From Alphaproteobacteria bacterium (GTDB taxonomy: Bacteria; Pseudomonadota; Alphaproteobacteria; DSM-16000; Inquilinaceae): 59,210 nucleotides of DNA. Both the position numbers and the translations under genes were made by a program. The DNA is taken from the NCBI GenBank assembly GCA_009909005.1, contig JAAAOG010000164.1, positions 1 to 59,210 of the forward strand, read 5' to 3'. The notes under the pieces are model-generated. The model was given only the letters and a program-made list of their open reading frames with translations, was not told where the DNA came from and searched no databases. Each line of letters opens with the position of its first letter. The stretch's first letter is position 1. Positions 35,015 to 43,995 of the stretch are shown here, piece by piece.

Positions 35015-35968
35015 CTGAAAGCGTCGCGCATCCCGCAGGCCGTTTTCGTCAATGCGCGCAGCGGCAGCGCATCCGAGCCCGGGCTGGCCGCGCTTCAGGA
35101 CGCCCTGGACAGCGCCTGCGGTGCGCAGCGCGGCATCCGTGTCGAGGCGCTGGAACCACAGGAGATGTCGCGGCGCCTGGCCCGGCTCGACCCGGACGGC
35201 GGCCCGGTCCTGATCGGCGGCGGCGACGGCACCATCCGTGCGGCCGCCGAAAGGCTGGCGGTCGGGGGTCCGCCGCTCGGCATCCTGCCTCTCGGGACGA
35301 TGAACCTGCTGGCCCGCGATCTCGGGGTGCCGGACGATCCTGTCGCCGCCATCGATGCACTGCTCGACGGCGAGATCCGGTTCATCGATCTCGCCCGGGC
35401 CAACGACCAGGTCTTTCTCTGCGCGGCGATTGCCGGCGTCGTTCCCGAGCTGGCCGAACTGCGGGAAGCCGGCCGGGCAGCCGACAGCCCGCTCGGCGCC
35501 ATGCGCTCGCTTCTCGCGCAACTGCGGGAAACCAGCGGGACCGGCTTCGAGCCGCGGCACTTCGTGCTGACCCCGCTTCAGAGTCCGCCCCGCGCGGTCG
35601 AGGCGCTGGCCGTGACGATCGTCAACAATCGCTTTGCCGAGACGCCGGTCTTCGGACAGCCCATGCGCCGCGACCGGCTGGATGCCGGCATGCTCTCCGC
35701 CTATGTCATCGCGCCGGAGACCGGAGGCGACCTTCTTCGGCTGATCGCGCGGATCATTCGCGGCAGCTGGGTGACCGACCCCTGCGTGACGCGGATCGAC
35801 GACGCGGGCTTTTCGCTGCGGCTGGCCGGGATGGAGGAAGGGCTTGTCAGCCTGGACGGGGAACCGATGGCCATGGCCATGCCTTTTTCCTTCCGTCTGG
35901 AGCCGCGGCGGCTCGCCTGCATCGCGCCGCTGCCGGCTGCGTCCGACGAGGATCCGGCGTATGACTGA
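35015..35968 (+). CDS. Diacylglycerol kinase-family lipid kinase, probable CTG start
   Basis: A 317-residue kinase of the DAGK/YegS family that phosphorylates a lipid or lipid-like substrate. The ATP-binding motif GPVLIGGGDGTIRAAAE and PPLGILPLGTMNLLARDL are clear. The family N-terminal motif appears as AVFVNARSGSA, upstream of the first in-frame ATG (35165). No ATG, GTG or TTG codon is in frame between the stop of the preceding gene (34996) and 35165. CTG 35015 follows a GGAGG site (35006-35010), so translation most likely begins there. It overlaps the metallophosphoesterase start (ATG 35961). Confidence 0.85.
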   Translation: MKASRIPQAVFVNARSGSASEPGLAALQDALDSACGAQRGIRVEALEPQEMSRRLARLDPDGGPVLIGGGDGTIRAAAERLAVGGPPLGILPLGTMNLLARDLGVPDDPVAAIDALLDGEIRFIDLARANDQVFLCAAIAGVVPELAELREAGRAADSPLGAMRSLLAQLRETSGTGFEPRHFVLTPLQSPPRAVEALAVTIVNNRFAETPVFGQPMRRDRLDAGMLSAYVIAPETGGDLLRLIARIIRGSWVTDPCVTRIDDAGFSLRLAGMEEGLVSLDGEPMAMAMPFSFRLEPRRLACIAPLPAASDEDPAYD

Positions 35969-36752
35969 AACCGCGGCCCGCCAGGGCCAGGGCATGACGA
36001 TCCTGCACCTGTCCGACCTGCATTTCGGCCGGATCGATCCGCATGCGGTCGGCCTGCTGGCCGAACATATTGCGGCCGATCACCCTGACGTCATCGTCAT
36101 CAGCGGCGATCTCAGCCAGGCCGGCCGCCGGCACGAGTTCCAGGAGGCGGCGGCCTTTCTGCAGACCCTGGCGGCGCCGGTGCTGGTCGTGCCCGGCAAC
36201 CACGATGTGCCGGCGCGCAATCTCTGGGGGCGGTTCACCAGCCCCTATCGCCGCTACCGCATCGCCATTGCCGATGAGCTGATGCCGTGCCTGGACATCG
36301 ACGGGGTGCGCCTGGTCGGCGTCAACAGCGCCCGGCCGGTGGTGCGTCACTGGAACTGGGCGCACGGACGGGTGTCGACCCGCCAGCTGGTGGAACTCGA
36401 TCGGCTGTTCGCCCAGCCGGGCGGCGAGGCGGCGCGGGTACTGGTCATCCATCATCCGCCGATACCGCCGGCAGAATCGACGGTGAAGAGCCGCGTTGAG
36501 AATATCGGCCGGCTTCTCGATCGTCTGCCGGCCTGGCGGATCGATGTCGTCCTGTCCGGCCATCTCCATGAGGCCTTTCATCACGTCCATGATATCGCCT
36601 CGCAGCAGGGCGAGCGCCGCAGCGTCAGCTTCGTCGGCGCGGGCACGGCCCTGTCGACGCGCCTGCGCCGCTCCGGCCGGGGCGCCAATCGCATCCGCAT
36701 CGGCCCGGACGGAATCGATGTGGCGCATGTTTCGCTTGGCGAGATGGGATGA
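35961..36752 (+). CDS. Calcineurin-like metallophosphoesterase
   Basis: A 263-residue phosphoesterase of the class III cyclic nucleotide phosphodiesterase (CpdA-like) type. The five metal-binding blocks are in order: LSDLHFGR, VISGDLSQAG, VVPGNHDVP, VLVIHHPP and LSGHLHEAFHH. There is no signal peptide, so it acts in the cytoplasm. Its start overlaps the lipid kinase stop by 8 nt, so the pair is coupled and may work on related phospho-compounds, though the substrate is unknown. ATG 35994 is a possible alternative start. Confidence 0.9.
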   Translation: MTETAARQGQGMTILHLSDLHFGRIDPHAVGLLAEHIAADHPDVIVISGDLSQAGRRHEFQEAAAFLQTLAAPVLVVPGNHDVPARNLWGRFTSPYRRYRIAIADELMPCLDIDGVRLVGVNSARPVVRHWNWAHGRVSTRQLVELDRLFAQPGGEAARVLVIHHPPIPPAESTVKSRVENIGRLLDRLPAWRIDVVLSGHLHEAFHHVHDIASQQGERRSVSFVGAGTALSTRLRRSGRGANRIRIGPDGIDVAHVSLGEMG

Positions 36753-36883
36753 TTGCGGTCTTCCCTGTGACCGGCACGTCAACGCTCGCCTTTCATAGGG
36801 CATTGTTCTGCGATCTTCAGGGATTTGAAACAAAGCTGGATGAGACTCCCATCCGGAATCAAAGCGGAAAGGGAATTCAATCC

Positions 36884-37972
36884 ATGGTCAAGGCCGGGCT
36901 CGCAAGGGTGTCGCAGTCCCAGGGGACCGACCGGTCACGCGTTCAGCTCCTTGCTCTCGCTTTCGCCTGTCTTCTCCTCGTCGCGATGTCCGGTTGCGAC
37001 GAACCGCCGGCCGAAACGACCGAGAGCACGGCGGCCGGCGATGAAGAGCCGGCGGCAAGCGCCGCATCCGACGGGGTCGGGACAACCGGCGACGGTCAGG
37101 ATGACCCGCACACCGTCGCGCTGGTCATGAAGACTTTGACCAATCCCTTCTTCGTCGAGATGGAACGGGGGGCCCGCGAGGCCGAAGAGGATTTCGGCAT
37201 CACGCTGGTCGTCCGGACCGCGGCCCAGGAAACGTCGATCGAGCAACAGATTGCCATCGTCGACGACCTTATCCGCTCGGACATCGATGCGATCGTGATC
37301 GCGCCCGGCGATTCCGTCCGCCTGATCCCGGTCCTGCGCCAGGCCCAGGAGGCCGGGGTCGTTGTCGTCAATATCGACAACCGGCTGGACCCGCAGTTCA
37401 TGGCCGAGGCCGGGCTGACCGGCGTGCCCTTCATCAGCGTGGACAATGAAGAGGGGGCCTATCTTGCCGCGCGGCACATCGTCGACCAGGTCGACGGGCC
37501 GGCCGAAGCCGTGATCATCGAGGGCATCCGCGATGCCGACAATGCCCAGGCGCGGCGGCGCGGGGCCGAGCGGGCCTTTGCCGAATCGCCGGAGGTCACG
37601 GTGGTGGCACGCGAAACGGCCAATTGGAAGATCGATGAGGGCTATGCCGTCGCGCGCCAGCTGCTCACCGCGCATCCCGATGTCGACCTCATCTTCGCCG
37701 CCAACGACATGATGGGGCTGGGCGCCATCCAGTACCTGCACGAAGCGGGCCTGACGGGCGACGTCCGGGTCGCCGCGTTCGACGCGCTCGATGAAGCGCT
37801 GGATGCCGTTCGCGACGGAACCCTCTCGGCAACCATCGACCAGCGTGCCGCGACCCAGGGCTATCTGGGCATCGACTATGCGGTCCGCATGCTGAATGGC
37901 GAGGAGATGCCGGACGAGACCATGGTGGATGTCCAACTCGTCACCCGGGAGTCGCTGGCTGGCGCGCCATGA
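36884..37972 (+). CDS. Sugar-binding lipoprotein of the RbsB/LuxP type
   Basis: A 362-residue periplasmic binding protein (type I fold). It has a signal peptide ending in VAMSGC (lipobox Cys near residue 35) and an acidic linker of ~45 residues, so it is membrane-tethered rather than free. The core opens with VALVMKTLTNPFFVEMERGA, with DAIVIAPGD, VVVVNIDNRLD and LIFAANDMMGLGA following as in ribose-binding proteins. No permease or ATPase gene is adjacent. The next gene is a sensor kinase, so it probably presents a ligand to that kinase. ATG 36884 has an AAAGGGAA site upstream. Confidence 0.9.
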   Translation: MVKAGLARVSQSQGTDRSRVQLLALAFACLLLVAMSGCDEPPAETTESTAAGDEEPAASAASDGVGTTGDGQDDPHTVALVMKTLTNPFFVEMERGAREAEEDFGITLVVRTAAQETSIEQQIAIVDDLIRSDIDAIVIAPGDSVRLIPVLRQAQEAGVVVVNIDNRLDPQFMAEAGLTGVPFISVDNEEGAYLAARHIVDQVDGPAEAVIIEGIRDADNAQARRRGAERAFAESPEVTVVARETANWKIDEGYAVARQLLTAHPDVDLIFAANDMMGLGAIQYLHEAGLTGDVRVAAFDALDEALDAVRDGTLSATIDQRAATQGYLGIDYAVRMLNGEEMPDETMVDVQLVTRESLAGAP

Positions 37973-37982
37973 GCGCAGGTGT

Positions 37983-38024
37983 CTTTCGCGGGCCGGCGTC
38001 ACGCTGAGCGCCGACCGGCGAAAG
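37983..38024. repeat. Long imperfect inverted repeat before the sensor kinase
   Basis: CTTTCGC and GCGAAAG pair at the ends, with GGCCGGCG and CGCCGACC partly pairing inside, giving a long stem-loop between the binding-protein stop and the kinase start. With no T-run it may act as an attenuator or a processing site setting the ratio of the two proteins. Confidence 0.4.
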
Positions 38025-38112
38025 ATGTCCTGGGGTTATCCCTTTCCATGCCGACTGCCCTGCAATAACCTACTGGAAGACTTTCTGGGCCTGCCTGAGA
38101 GCAGCGTGCTCC

Positions 38113-40416
38113 ATGAAACGACGCAATCTGACCCTGTTTAGACGCTTTATTATCTATTTGATGGCATTGAGTGTGATTCCTCTTGCTCTTCTGGGCGGTG
38201 TTTCTTACTACTTTTCACGCCAAACAGTCGAGAAGCTTTCCGACCGCTTCGTTGCCGAGGTGCTGGCCGGGCGACGCGACCTCCTGGAATTGCAGGCCCG
38301 GCAGATCGAAAGCCTGGTTGCCAATATTTCCGGTGTCGAAGGCATCGTGTCCGCTCTGCGGGAAACATCCGCGGCCGCCGATACCTATACACGGCTCGCG
38401 ACCCAGGCCCGTATCGGCTATATTCTCAACGGGTATCTGAATATTGAGGGGCTCGTGTCGATCGATATTCTGGCTGCCGACGGCCGGCATTTTCACGTCG
38501 GCGAGACGCTGGATGTCGAGATCGGCGACGGGGCCCGCGCGGCGCAGGTCTTCGACCGGGCGGCGGCCAGCGACCGGCCGGTGCACTGGTTCGGCGTCGT
38601 CGACAGTCTCAACGCCAATTCCAGCCATCGCCAGGTCATCTCCGCGGCGAAGATCGTCTGGGGCGTCGACCGGCAAACGGTCAGCCGCTATCCCATCGCC
38701 GTCGTTGTCGTGAACTACAGCCTCGACACGCTACGCAACCAGTTGAGCGGCGTGGACCTCGGCAGCGATTCGGCGCTCATGGTCATTGATGCGCAGGGCC
38801 GCCTTCTCTTTCACCCCGAGGACGGGCGCGTCGGCCGCCGCGTGTCGGAGTCGCTGATCGCCGCCCTGGCGGCGGAGGGCGAAAGCGGCTCGGTCACCCT
38901 CGGCGGCATCGACATGGCCGTGTTCAGCGTCCGCATCGAGCGCACCGAATGGCGCCTGGTGGCGGCCATTCCGCAGCACACACTGTCGGCGCCGACCACC
39001 GTGATCGGCGGTGCAACGGTGGCCAGCCTGTTCCTCTGCCTTGTCGTTGTCGCCGGCGCCGCGACGCTCTACGCGCGCCGGGTGGTCGACCCGATCAAGG
39101 CGGTGACGGAGCGGTTCCGGGCCGCCCGCGCCATGCCGGACCGGCCGGTGGAAGCGCTGCCGGTCCGCGGCGACGACGAAATCGCCGACCTTGCCGGGGG
39201 TTTCAACGCCTTCATGCAGGCGGTGGCCGAGCGCCGCGCCGCGGCCGACGCGCTTGTTATCAGCGAGGAACGCTACAGCCTGGCGATGCGCGGCGCCAAT
39301 GACGGTCTCTGGGACTGGGACCTGGAAACCGACACCCTCTATCTGTCGCCGCGCTGGTTCCAGATGCTGGGCCTGGAGGAGGCTGGCGGCCCCGGCGCGC
39401 CGGCGGCCTGGCTCGGCCGCATTCACCCGGAGGATCGGGGCGCGGTGGAGGCCGGCATCCGCGCGCACCTGGACGGCGAAACCGCCCATTTCGAAAGCGA
39501 GCACCGCGTCCGCCATGCCGACGGCAGCTGGATCTGGTTCCTGGCCCGCGGCCTCGCCGTCCGCAATGAGGCGGAGGCGCCGCAGCGCATGGCCGGGTCC
39601 TGCACCGATATCACCGAGAGGAAGGCGGCGGCCGAGCGCCTGATCCGGGCGCGCGACGATGCCGAAGCCGCAAACCGGGCCAAGTCCGAATTCCTGGCAA
39701 TGATGAGCCATGAGCTCCGGACGCCGCTCAACGCGATCATCGGCTTTTCGGATATGATCGCCGAGGAGCTTTACGGCCCGCTCGGCGATGCGCGGTACAT
39801 GCATTATGCCCAGGACATCAAGGCCTCCGGAGAGCGGCTGCTCGGCAATATCAACATGATCCTCGATCTGTCGAAGATCGATTCGGACCAGATCGAACTC
39901 AACGAGGATCTCATCTCGCTGGCCGATCTGGCGCGCCTGCCGCAGCGCATGCTGGCCGGGATGGCGGCGAAGGGGGGTGTCTACCTGCGCTGCTGCATCC
40001 CCGCCGACCTGCCGGTGGTGCGCGGCGATGCCCGGCTGATCGAGCAGGCGGTCACAAACCTCATGTCCAATGCCGTCAAGGCCAGCCATCGCGGCGGCAC
40101 GGTCGAACTTTCCGCCGCGCGCGATGTCGATGGCAGCGTGACACTCCAGGTTGCGGACCAGGGGATCGGCATGAACCCCGACGAGATCGAGATTGCCGTG
40201 ACGCCTTTCGGCCAGGTCAGCAGCGGTTATTGCCGCACCCAGGAGGGCACCGGTCTCGGCTTGCCGCTCAGCAAGCGGATTATCGAGAAGCACGGCGGCA
40301 CCCTGACCATCCGCAGCGCCAGGGGCGCAGGCACGGTCGTCCGGGCGCGTTTTCCGGCGTCCCGGGTGGTGGCGGAAACCGCACCGCTTCCGGCCCCCCG
40401 GGTCCGCAGCGGTTGA
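38113..40416 (+). CDS. Membrane sensor histidine kinase with periplasmic, HAMP and PAS domains
   Basis: A 767-residue sensor. TM1 is at residues ~11-33, a large periplasmic domain follows (~35-295, probably a dCache-type fold), TM2 at ~297-318, HAMP to ~370 (ARRVVDPIKAVTERFRAAR), a PAS domain with PAC at ~383-505 (ANDGLWDWDLETDTLYLSPRW), then the kinase core. The H box is intact (FLAMMSHELRTPLNAI, His533), as are the N box (NLMSNAVKASHRGG), G1 (VADQGIGMNPDE) and G2 (EGTGLGLPLSKRIIEKHGG). No response regulator or receiver domain is encoded next to it. The upstream binding lipoprotein is its probable partner. Confidence 0.94.
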   Translation: MKRRNLTLFRRFIIYLMALSVIPLALLGGVSYYFSRQTVEKLSDRFVAEVLAGRRDLLELQARQIESLVANISGVEGIVSALRETSAAADTYTRLATQARIGYILNGYLNIEGLVSIDILAADGRHFHVGETLDVEIGDGARAAQVFDRAAASDRPVHWFGVVDSLNANSSHRQVISAAKIVWGVDRQTVSRYPIAVVVVNYSLDTLRNQLSGVDLGSDSALMVIDAQGRLLFHPEDGRVGRRVSESLIAALAAEGESGSVTLGGIDMAVFSVRIERTEWRLVAAIPQHTLSAPTTVIGGATVASLFLCLVVVAGAATLYARRVVDPIKAVTERFRAARAMPDRPVEALPVRGDDEIADLAGGFNAFMQAVAERRAAADALVISEERYSLAMRGANDGLWDWDLETDTLYLSPRWFQMLGLEEAGGPGAPAAWLGRIHPEDRGAVEAGIRAHLDGETAHFESEHRVRHADGSWIWFLARGLAVRNEAEAPQRMAGSCTDITERKAAAERLIRARDDAEAANRAKSEFLAMMSHELRTPLNAIIGFSDMIAEELYGPLGDARYMHYAQDIKASGERLLGNINMILDLSKIDSDQIELNEDLISLADLARLPQRMLAGMAAKGGVYLRCCIPADLPVVRGDARLIEQAVTNLMSNAVKASHRGGTVELSAARDVDGSVTLQVADQGIGMNPDEIEIAVTPFGQVSSGYCRTQEGTGLGLPLSKRIIEKHGGTLTIRSARGAGTVVRARFPASRVVAETAPLPAPRVRSG

Positions 40417-40435
40417 TCGCAGCGGCAACCCGGCC

Positions 40436-41077
40436 TCACGCGCCGTAGTCGCGGAATTTCTCAAGCACGCGGGTCATCTCGTCGGCTGGCAGGATCACGG
40501 GCTCGCCGACTTGCACGGCCCGCCAGTACTGCGCCGCCAGCGTCTCGACCTCCACCGCCAGGGCCAGCGCCTTTCGCAATTCCGTGCCGATCGCGATCAT
40601 GCCGTGATTGGCCAGCAGGCAGGCCTTGCGGTCGGCCAGGGCTGCCAGCGCGGCCTGGGAGAGCTCCGGCGTGCCGAACGTGGCATAGTCGGCGCAGCGG
40701 ATGCTGTCGCCCCCCGCGACCGCGATCATGTAATGGACGGCCGGGATCGGCCGGCGCAGGCAGCTCAGGGTCGTGCAGAACATGGCGTGGCAGTGGACGA
40801 CCGCTCCCGCCTCCGGTCGGGCCGCCAGGATATCGGCGTGAATCCGCCATTCCGTCGAGGGCCTGCCCTTGCCCTCGAGAACCGTGCCGTCGAAGCCGAT
40901 GCGCAGGAGGTCGGCCGGCTCCAGCGTCTCATAGGGCCGGCCGGAGGGGGTGATCAGCAGCCCTCCTGCGGCGGCCCGGCAGCTGACATTGCCGGAGGTG
41001 CCCTGGTTCAGCCCCAGCCGGTTCATTTCCAGCGCCGTGGCGATCACGGCTTGTCTTGCACCGTCGTCCTGCATCAC
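40436..41077 (-). CDS. Class II aldolase, L-fuculose-phosphate aldolase-like
   Basis: A 213-residue zinc-dependent aldolase of the FucA/AraD/MtnB family. Motifs: LNQGTSGNVSCR (phosphate-binding), LITPSG, STEWRIHADILAARPE, the metal ligands in VVHCHAMFCTTLS, and LLANHGMIAIG. All zinc ligands appear present. The usual substrate in this group is fuculose- or rhamnulose-phosphate, but related members use other sugars, so the exact reaction is uncertain. It converges with the sensor kinase (20-nt gap). With the nearby sugar-binding lipoprotein it hints at a sugar theme. Confidence 0.88.
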   Translation of the reverse strand: MMQDDGARQAVIATALEMNRLGLNQGTSGNVSCRAAAGGLLITPSGRPYETLEPADLLRIGFDGTVLEGKGRPSTEWRIHADILAARPEAGAVVHCHAMFCTTLSCLRRPIPAVHYMIAVAGGDSIRCADYATFGTPELSQAALAALADRKACLLANHGMIAIGTELRKALALAVEVETLAAQYWRAVQVGEPVILPADEMTRVLEKFRDYGA

Positions 41078-41143
41078 AAACTCGGCTTTGCCCGGCCGGG
41101 ATCAGGCCGGAAGAGGCGGATTGAGCCGCGGGGAGCGTACAGA

Positions 41144-41302
41144 ATGGACTGGACGTCGCTGATCTATCTGCTCGGTGCCTTCATCCTCGTGGCCCCGGCG
41201 GCCTGGTTCATCATCCGGCGCGGCCGGGCGCCCCTCTACATCGCCCTCTGGCTCGGCATCGCCCTGGTCCTGGCCATTCTCTATCAGTGGACCGGGGGCT
41301 GA
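41144..41302 (+). CDS. Small two-helix membrane protein of unknown function
   Basis: A 52-residue protein with two hydrophobic helices (LIYLLGAFILVAPAAWFII and LYIALWLGIALVLAILY) joined by a short basic turn (RRGRAP), so a hairpin with cytoplasmic loop is likely. A GGGAG site lies 8 nt before ATG 41144. Its 3' end overlaps the convergent CinA-like gene by 19 nt (41284-41302). I do not recognise a named family. Confidence 0.7.
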   Translation: MDWTSLIYLLGAFILVAPAAWFIIRRGRAPLYIALWLGIALVLAILYQWTGG

Positions 41303-42069
41303 GCCTCCGCCGTCGCGTCGGGCTCGGCCAGCGGCTCCTCGCCAAGCGCGCGGATCATCAGCGCCACCGCCGCCGTCGCCGCCTCCAGCCGATCCGGGTC
41401 GGGCGAGCGCAGGACCAGGCTGACGCCCAGCCGGTCGTTGCGATAGAAAGGATAGCTGCCGATCGCGACATCCGGAAATTCCTCCTGGAGGCGGCCGAGC
41501 GGCGCGGCGACCAGGCCTTCCGTCAGGTGGGAGGACAGGGTGCGCGACAGGATCGGCGGGCCCGCCGCCAGATGCGGGACTACCATGTCGACCATGGCCC
41601 GGAAGATCGCCGGCACCCCGGCCAGCACATAGACATTCTCCACCCGGAAGCCGGGTGCGGCGCTGACCGGATTGTCGATCAGCCCGGCGCCGCGCGGGAC
41701 ATCCGCCATGGTCAGCCGCGCGGCGTTCAGCTTGTCCGGCGGATAGTGCCGTTCCAGCCGGCGCACCGCCTCCGGATCGCGGTCCAGCGGCAGATCGAAG
41801 GCCGCGGCAATGCTGGCGGCGGTGATGTCGTCATGGGTCGGTCCGATGCCGCCGGAAGTGAAGACATGGTCGAGCCGCGCCCGCAATGTGTTCACGGCTT
41901 CGATGATGGCGTCCCGCTCGTCGCTGACGATGCGCACCTCGACCATGGCAATGCCGGCGCGGCCCAGCCGCTGCGCCAGATAGGGCAGGTTGGCGTCCTG
42001 GGTACGGCCGGACAGGATCTCGTTGCCGATGATGACGAAGCCGGCACGCGGGGAGTGGGAGGCAGCCAT
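41284..42069 (-). CDS. CinA-like competence/damage-inducible protein A
   Basis: A 261-residue protein with the molybdopterin-binding-like domain of CinA (AGFVIIGNEILSGRTQDANLP, FTSGGIGPTHDDITA, and VYVLAGVPAIFRAMVD). It lacks the C-terminal nicotinamide-mononucleotide amidohydrolase domain of full-length CinA, as many alphaproteobacterial short forms do. The N-domain of CinA has been linked to ADP-ribose pyrophosphatase activity. It converges with and slightly overlaps the small membrane gene at 41144 and is divergent from map, with 211 nt between. Confidence 0.92.
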   Translation of the reverse strand: MAASHSPRAGFVIIGNEILSGRTQDANLPYLAQRLGRAGIAMVEVRIVSDERDAIIEAVNTLRARLDHVFTSGGIGPTHDDITAASIAAAFDLPLDRDPEAVRRLERHYPPDKLNAARLTMADVPRGAGLIDNPVSAAPGFRVENVYVLAGVPAIFRAMVDMVVPHLAAGPPILSRTLSSHLTEGLVAAPLGRLQEEFPDVAIGSYPFYRNDRLGVSLVLRSPDPDRLEAATAAVALMIRALGEEPLAEPDATAEAQPPVH

Positions 42070-42280
42070 GAGCGCGGGTCAGTGGTCGATGAACACGCAA
42101 TCAACCTTATCCTGTCACAGGGAAGTCGGAAAGACATGCGGCCCTTGGTATCGACCGCCGGATTGTCCGGCCTTGCCGGGCCCACCACCTAGAAAAGGGC
42201 CGTGGCGTTTCCGGCGCGGCTGGTCTGCCTGCCCCCTCCGATGGTAATTTCCCCGCTCCCGTTGCTTTGTGCCTCGCCTC

Positions 42281-43111
42281 ATGACCCTGACCCAAACGGC
42301 CGAGAACCCCGCCGTCAGCGGCAAAATCAAGATCCACGGAACCCAGGCATTCGAGGGCATGCGCCGTGCCGGCCGGCTGGCGGCGCGGACGCTCGACTTC
42401 ATCACGCCGCATGTGGTTCCGGGGACCAGCACGGCGGCGCTCGACCGGCTGTGCGAATCCTTCATCCGCGACAATGGGGCGGTGCCGGCGCCGCTGAATT
42501 ATCGCGGCTATCCGAAGGCCACCTGCATCTCGCTCAACCATGTCATCTGCCACGGCATCCCCGGCGACCGGCGTCTGCGCGACGGCGATATCCTGAATAT
42601 CGACGTGACGGTCATCCTCGACGGCTGGCATGGCGACACCAGCCGGATGTTCCTGGCCGGCGACAAGACCAGCGTGCGGGCCCGCAAGCTGGTCGACGTC
42701 ACCTATGACGCCATGATGCGCGGCATTGCCGCCATCCGTCCCGGCGCGTCGGTCGGCGATATCGGCCATGCCATTCAGACCTACGCCGAATCGCAGCGCT
42801 TTTCCGTGGTGCGCGATTTCTGCGGCCACGGGCTGGGGCAGGTGTTTCACGCGCCGCCCAGCATCCTGCATTTCGGCTCGCCGGGCGAAGGGCCGATCCT
42901 GTCGGAGGGCATGTTCTTCACGGTCGAGCCGATGATCAATGCCGGGCGCTGCGAGGCCAAGGTCCTGTCCGACGGGTGGACCGCGGTCACCCGCGACAAG
43001 AGCCTGTCCGCCCAGTTCGAGCACTCGGTCGGGGTGACGGCAGACGGCGTCGAGATATTCACCCTGTCGCCGGCGGGCTTTACCAAACCCCCTTATGTGA
43101 AAGCGGCCTAG
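42281..43111 (+). CDS. map: Type I methionine aminopeptidase
   Basis: Removes the initiator methionine from new proteins. The 276 residues include the metal ligands in ILNIDVTVILDGWHGDTSRMF (two Asp), FCGHGLGQVFH (His), FTVEPMINAG (Glu) and QFEHSVGVT (Glu), in family order. The segment GYPKATCISLNHVICHG is the substrate-binding His region. ATG 42281 follows a GTG at 42269 that could be an alternative start. RadC follows after 4 nt, so the two are probably one transcript. Confidence 0.96.
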   Translation: MTLTQTAENPAVSGKIKIHGTQAFEGMRRAGRLAARTLDFITPHVVPGTSTAALDRLCESFIRDNGAVPAPLNYRGYPKATCISLNHVICHGIPGDRRLRDGDILNIDVTVILDGWHGDTSRMFLAGDKTSVRARKLVDVTYDAMMRGIAAIRPGASVGDIGHAIQTYAESQRFSVVRDFCGHGLGQVFHAPPSILHFGSPGEGPILSEGMFFTVEPMINAGRCEAKVLSDGWTAVTRDKSLSAQFEHSVGVTADGVEIFTLSPAGFTKPPYVKAA

Positions 43112-43115
43112 TCCG

Positions 43116-43868
43116 GTGAGCCGCGCGCCGCCCTCCCCCGGGACCTCGGAACGCCAGGCGTCGCTGCTGGCCGGGGAGGAGCGCGGCGAGGAGGAGGTGC
43201 CGCATTATCGCGGCCATCGCGACCGGCTGCGGCAGCGCTTCCTGCAGGCCGGACCCGACAGCCTCGCCGATTACGAACTGCTGGAGCTGCTGCTGTTCGG
43301 GGCGATTCCCCGGCGCGACGTCAAGCCGCTGGCCAAGCAGCTGTTGGAGCAGTTCGGCTCGCTGGGCGGCGTGGTGGCGGCCGACGCGATCCAGCTGGAG
43401 CGCCGGGCGGGGCTCGGGCCGTCCTCGGTCGCGGCGGTCAAGGTGGTCGCGGCCATCGCCACGCGGATGCTGAAGGAACAGGTCGCCGAAAAGCCGGTGC
43501 TCAGCTCCTGGGCGCAGCTGATCGACTATCTGACCCTGGCGATGAAATACGAAAAGGCGGAGCAGTTCCGGCTGCTGTTCCTCGACCGCAAGAACCAGCT
43601 GCTCGCCGACGAGGTCCAGCAGCGCGGCACGGTCGACCACGCGCCCGTCTATCCGCGTGAAGTGGTCAAGCGGGCCCTGGAGCTGCACGCCAGCGCCCTG
43701 ATCATGGTCCACAACCACCCCTCCGGCGATCCCGCCCCCTCAAAGGCCGATGTCGAGATCACCCGCCAGGTGTCCAAGGCGCTCGCGGCGGTCAATGTCG
43801 TGCTGCACGACCACCTGATCGTCGGCCGCAAGGGCCACACCAGCTTCAAGAGCCTGAATTTGTTGTAA
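43116..43868 (+). CDS. radC: RadC/JAB-domain protein
   Basis: A 250-residue protein of the RadC family. The N-terminal helix-hairpin-helix region (HYRGHRDRLRQRFLQ, LADYELLELLLFGAIPRRD) is followed by a JAB/MPN metalloprotease-like domain with LIMVHNHPSGDPAPSKAD, carrying the JAMM zinc ligands. Despite the old name its role in DNA repair is doubtful and the substrate is not known. GTG 43116 lies 4 nt after the map stop. An AT-rich, probably acquired gene follows. Confidence 0.94.
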   Translation: MSRAPPSPGTSERQASLLAGEERGEEEVPHYRGHRDRLRQRFLQAGPDSLADYELLELLLFGAIPRRDVKPLAKQLLEQFGSLGGVVAADAIQLERRAGLGPSSVAAVKVVAAIATRMLKEQVAEKPVLSSWAQLIDYLTLAMKYEKAEQFRLLFLDRKNQLLADEVQQRGTVDHAPVYPREVVKRALELHASALIMVHNHPSGDPAPSKADVEITRQVSKALAAVNVVLHDHLIVGRKGHTSFKSLNLL

Positions 43869-43995
43869 GAAAAAATCTATGCCGGTCATTCTATGGTAAT
43901 CATCGCTTTCTTGTCTAATTTTATGGCCATATTGACTTGGAAGGGGGTTTAATACTATTTTGCGATAGTATAAGCCTTTCTGGGAGTTGATCGAA

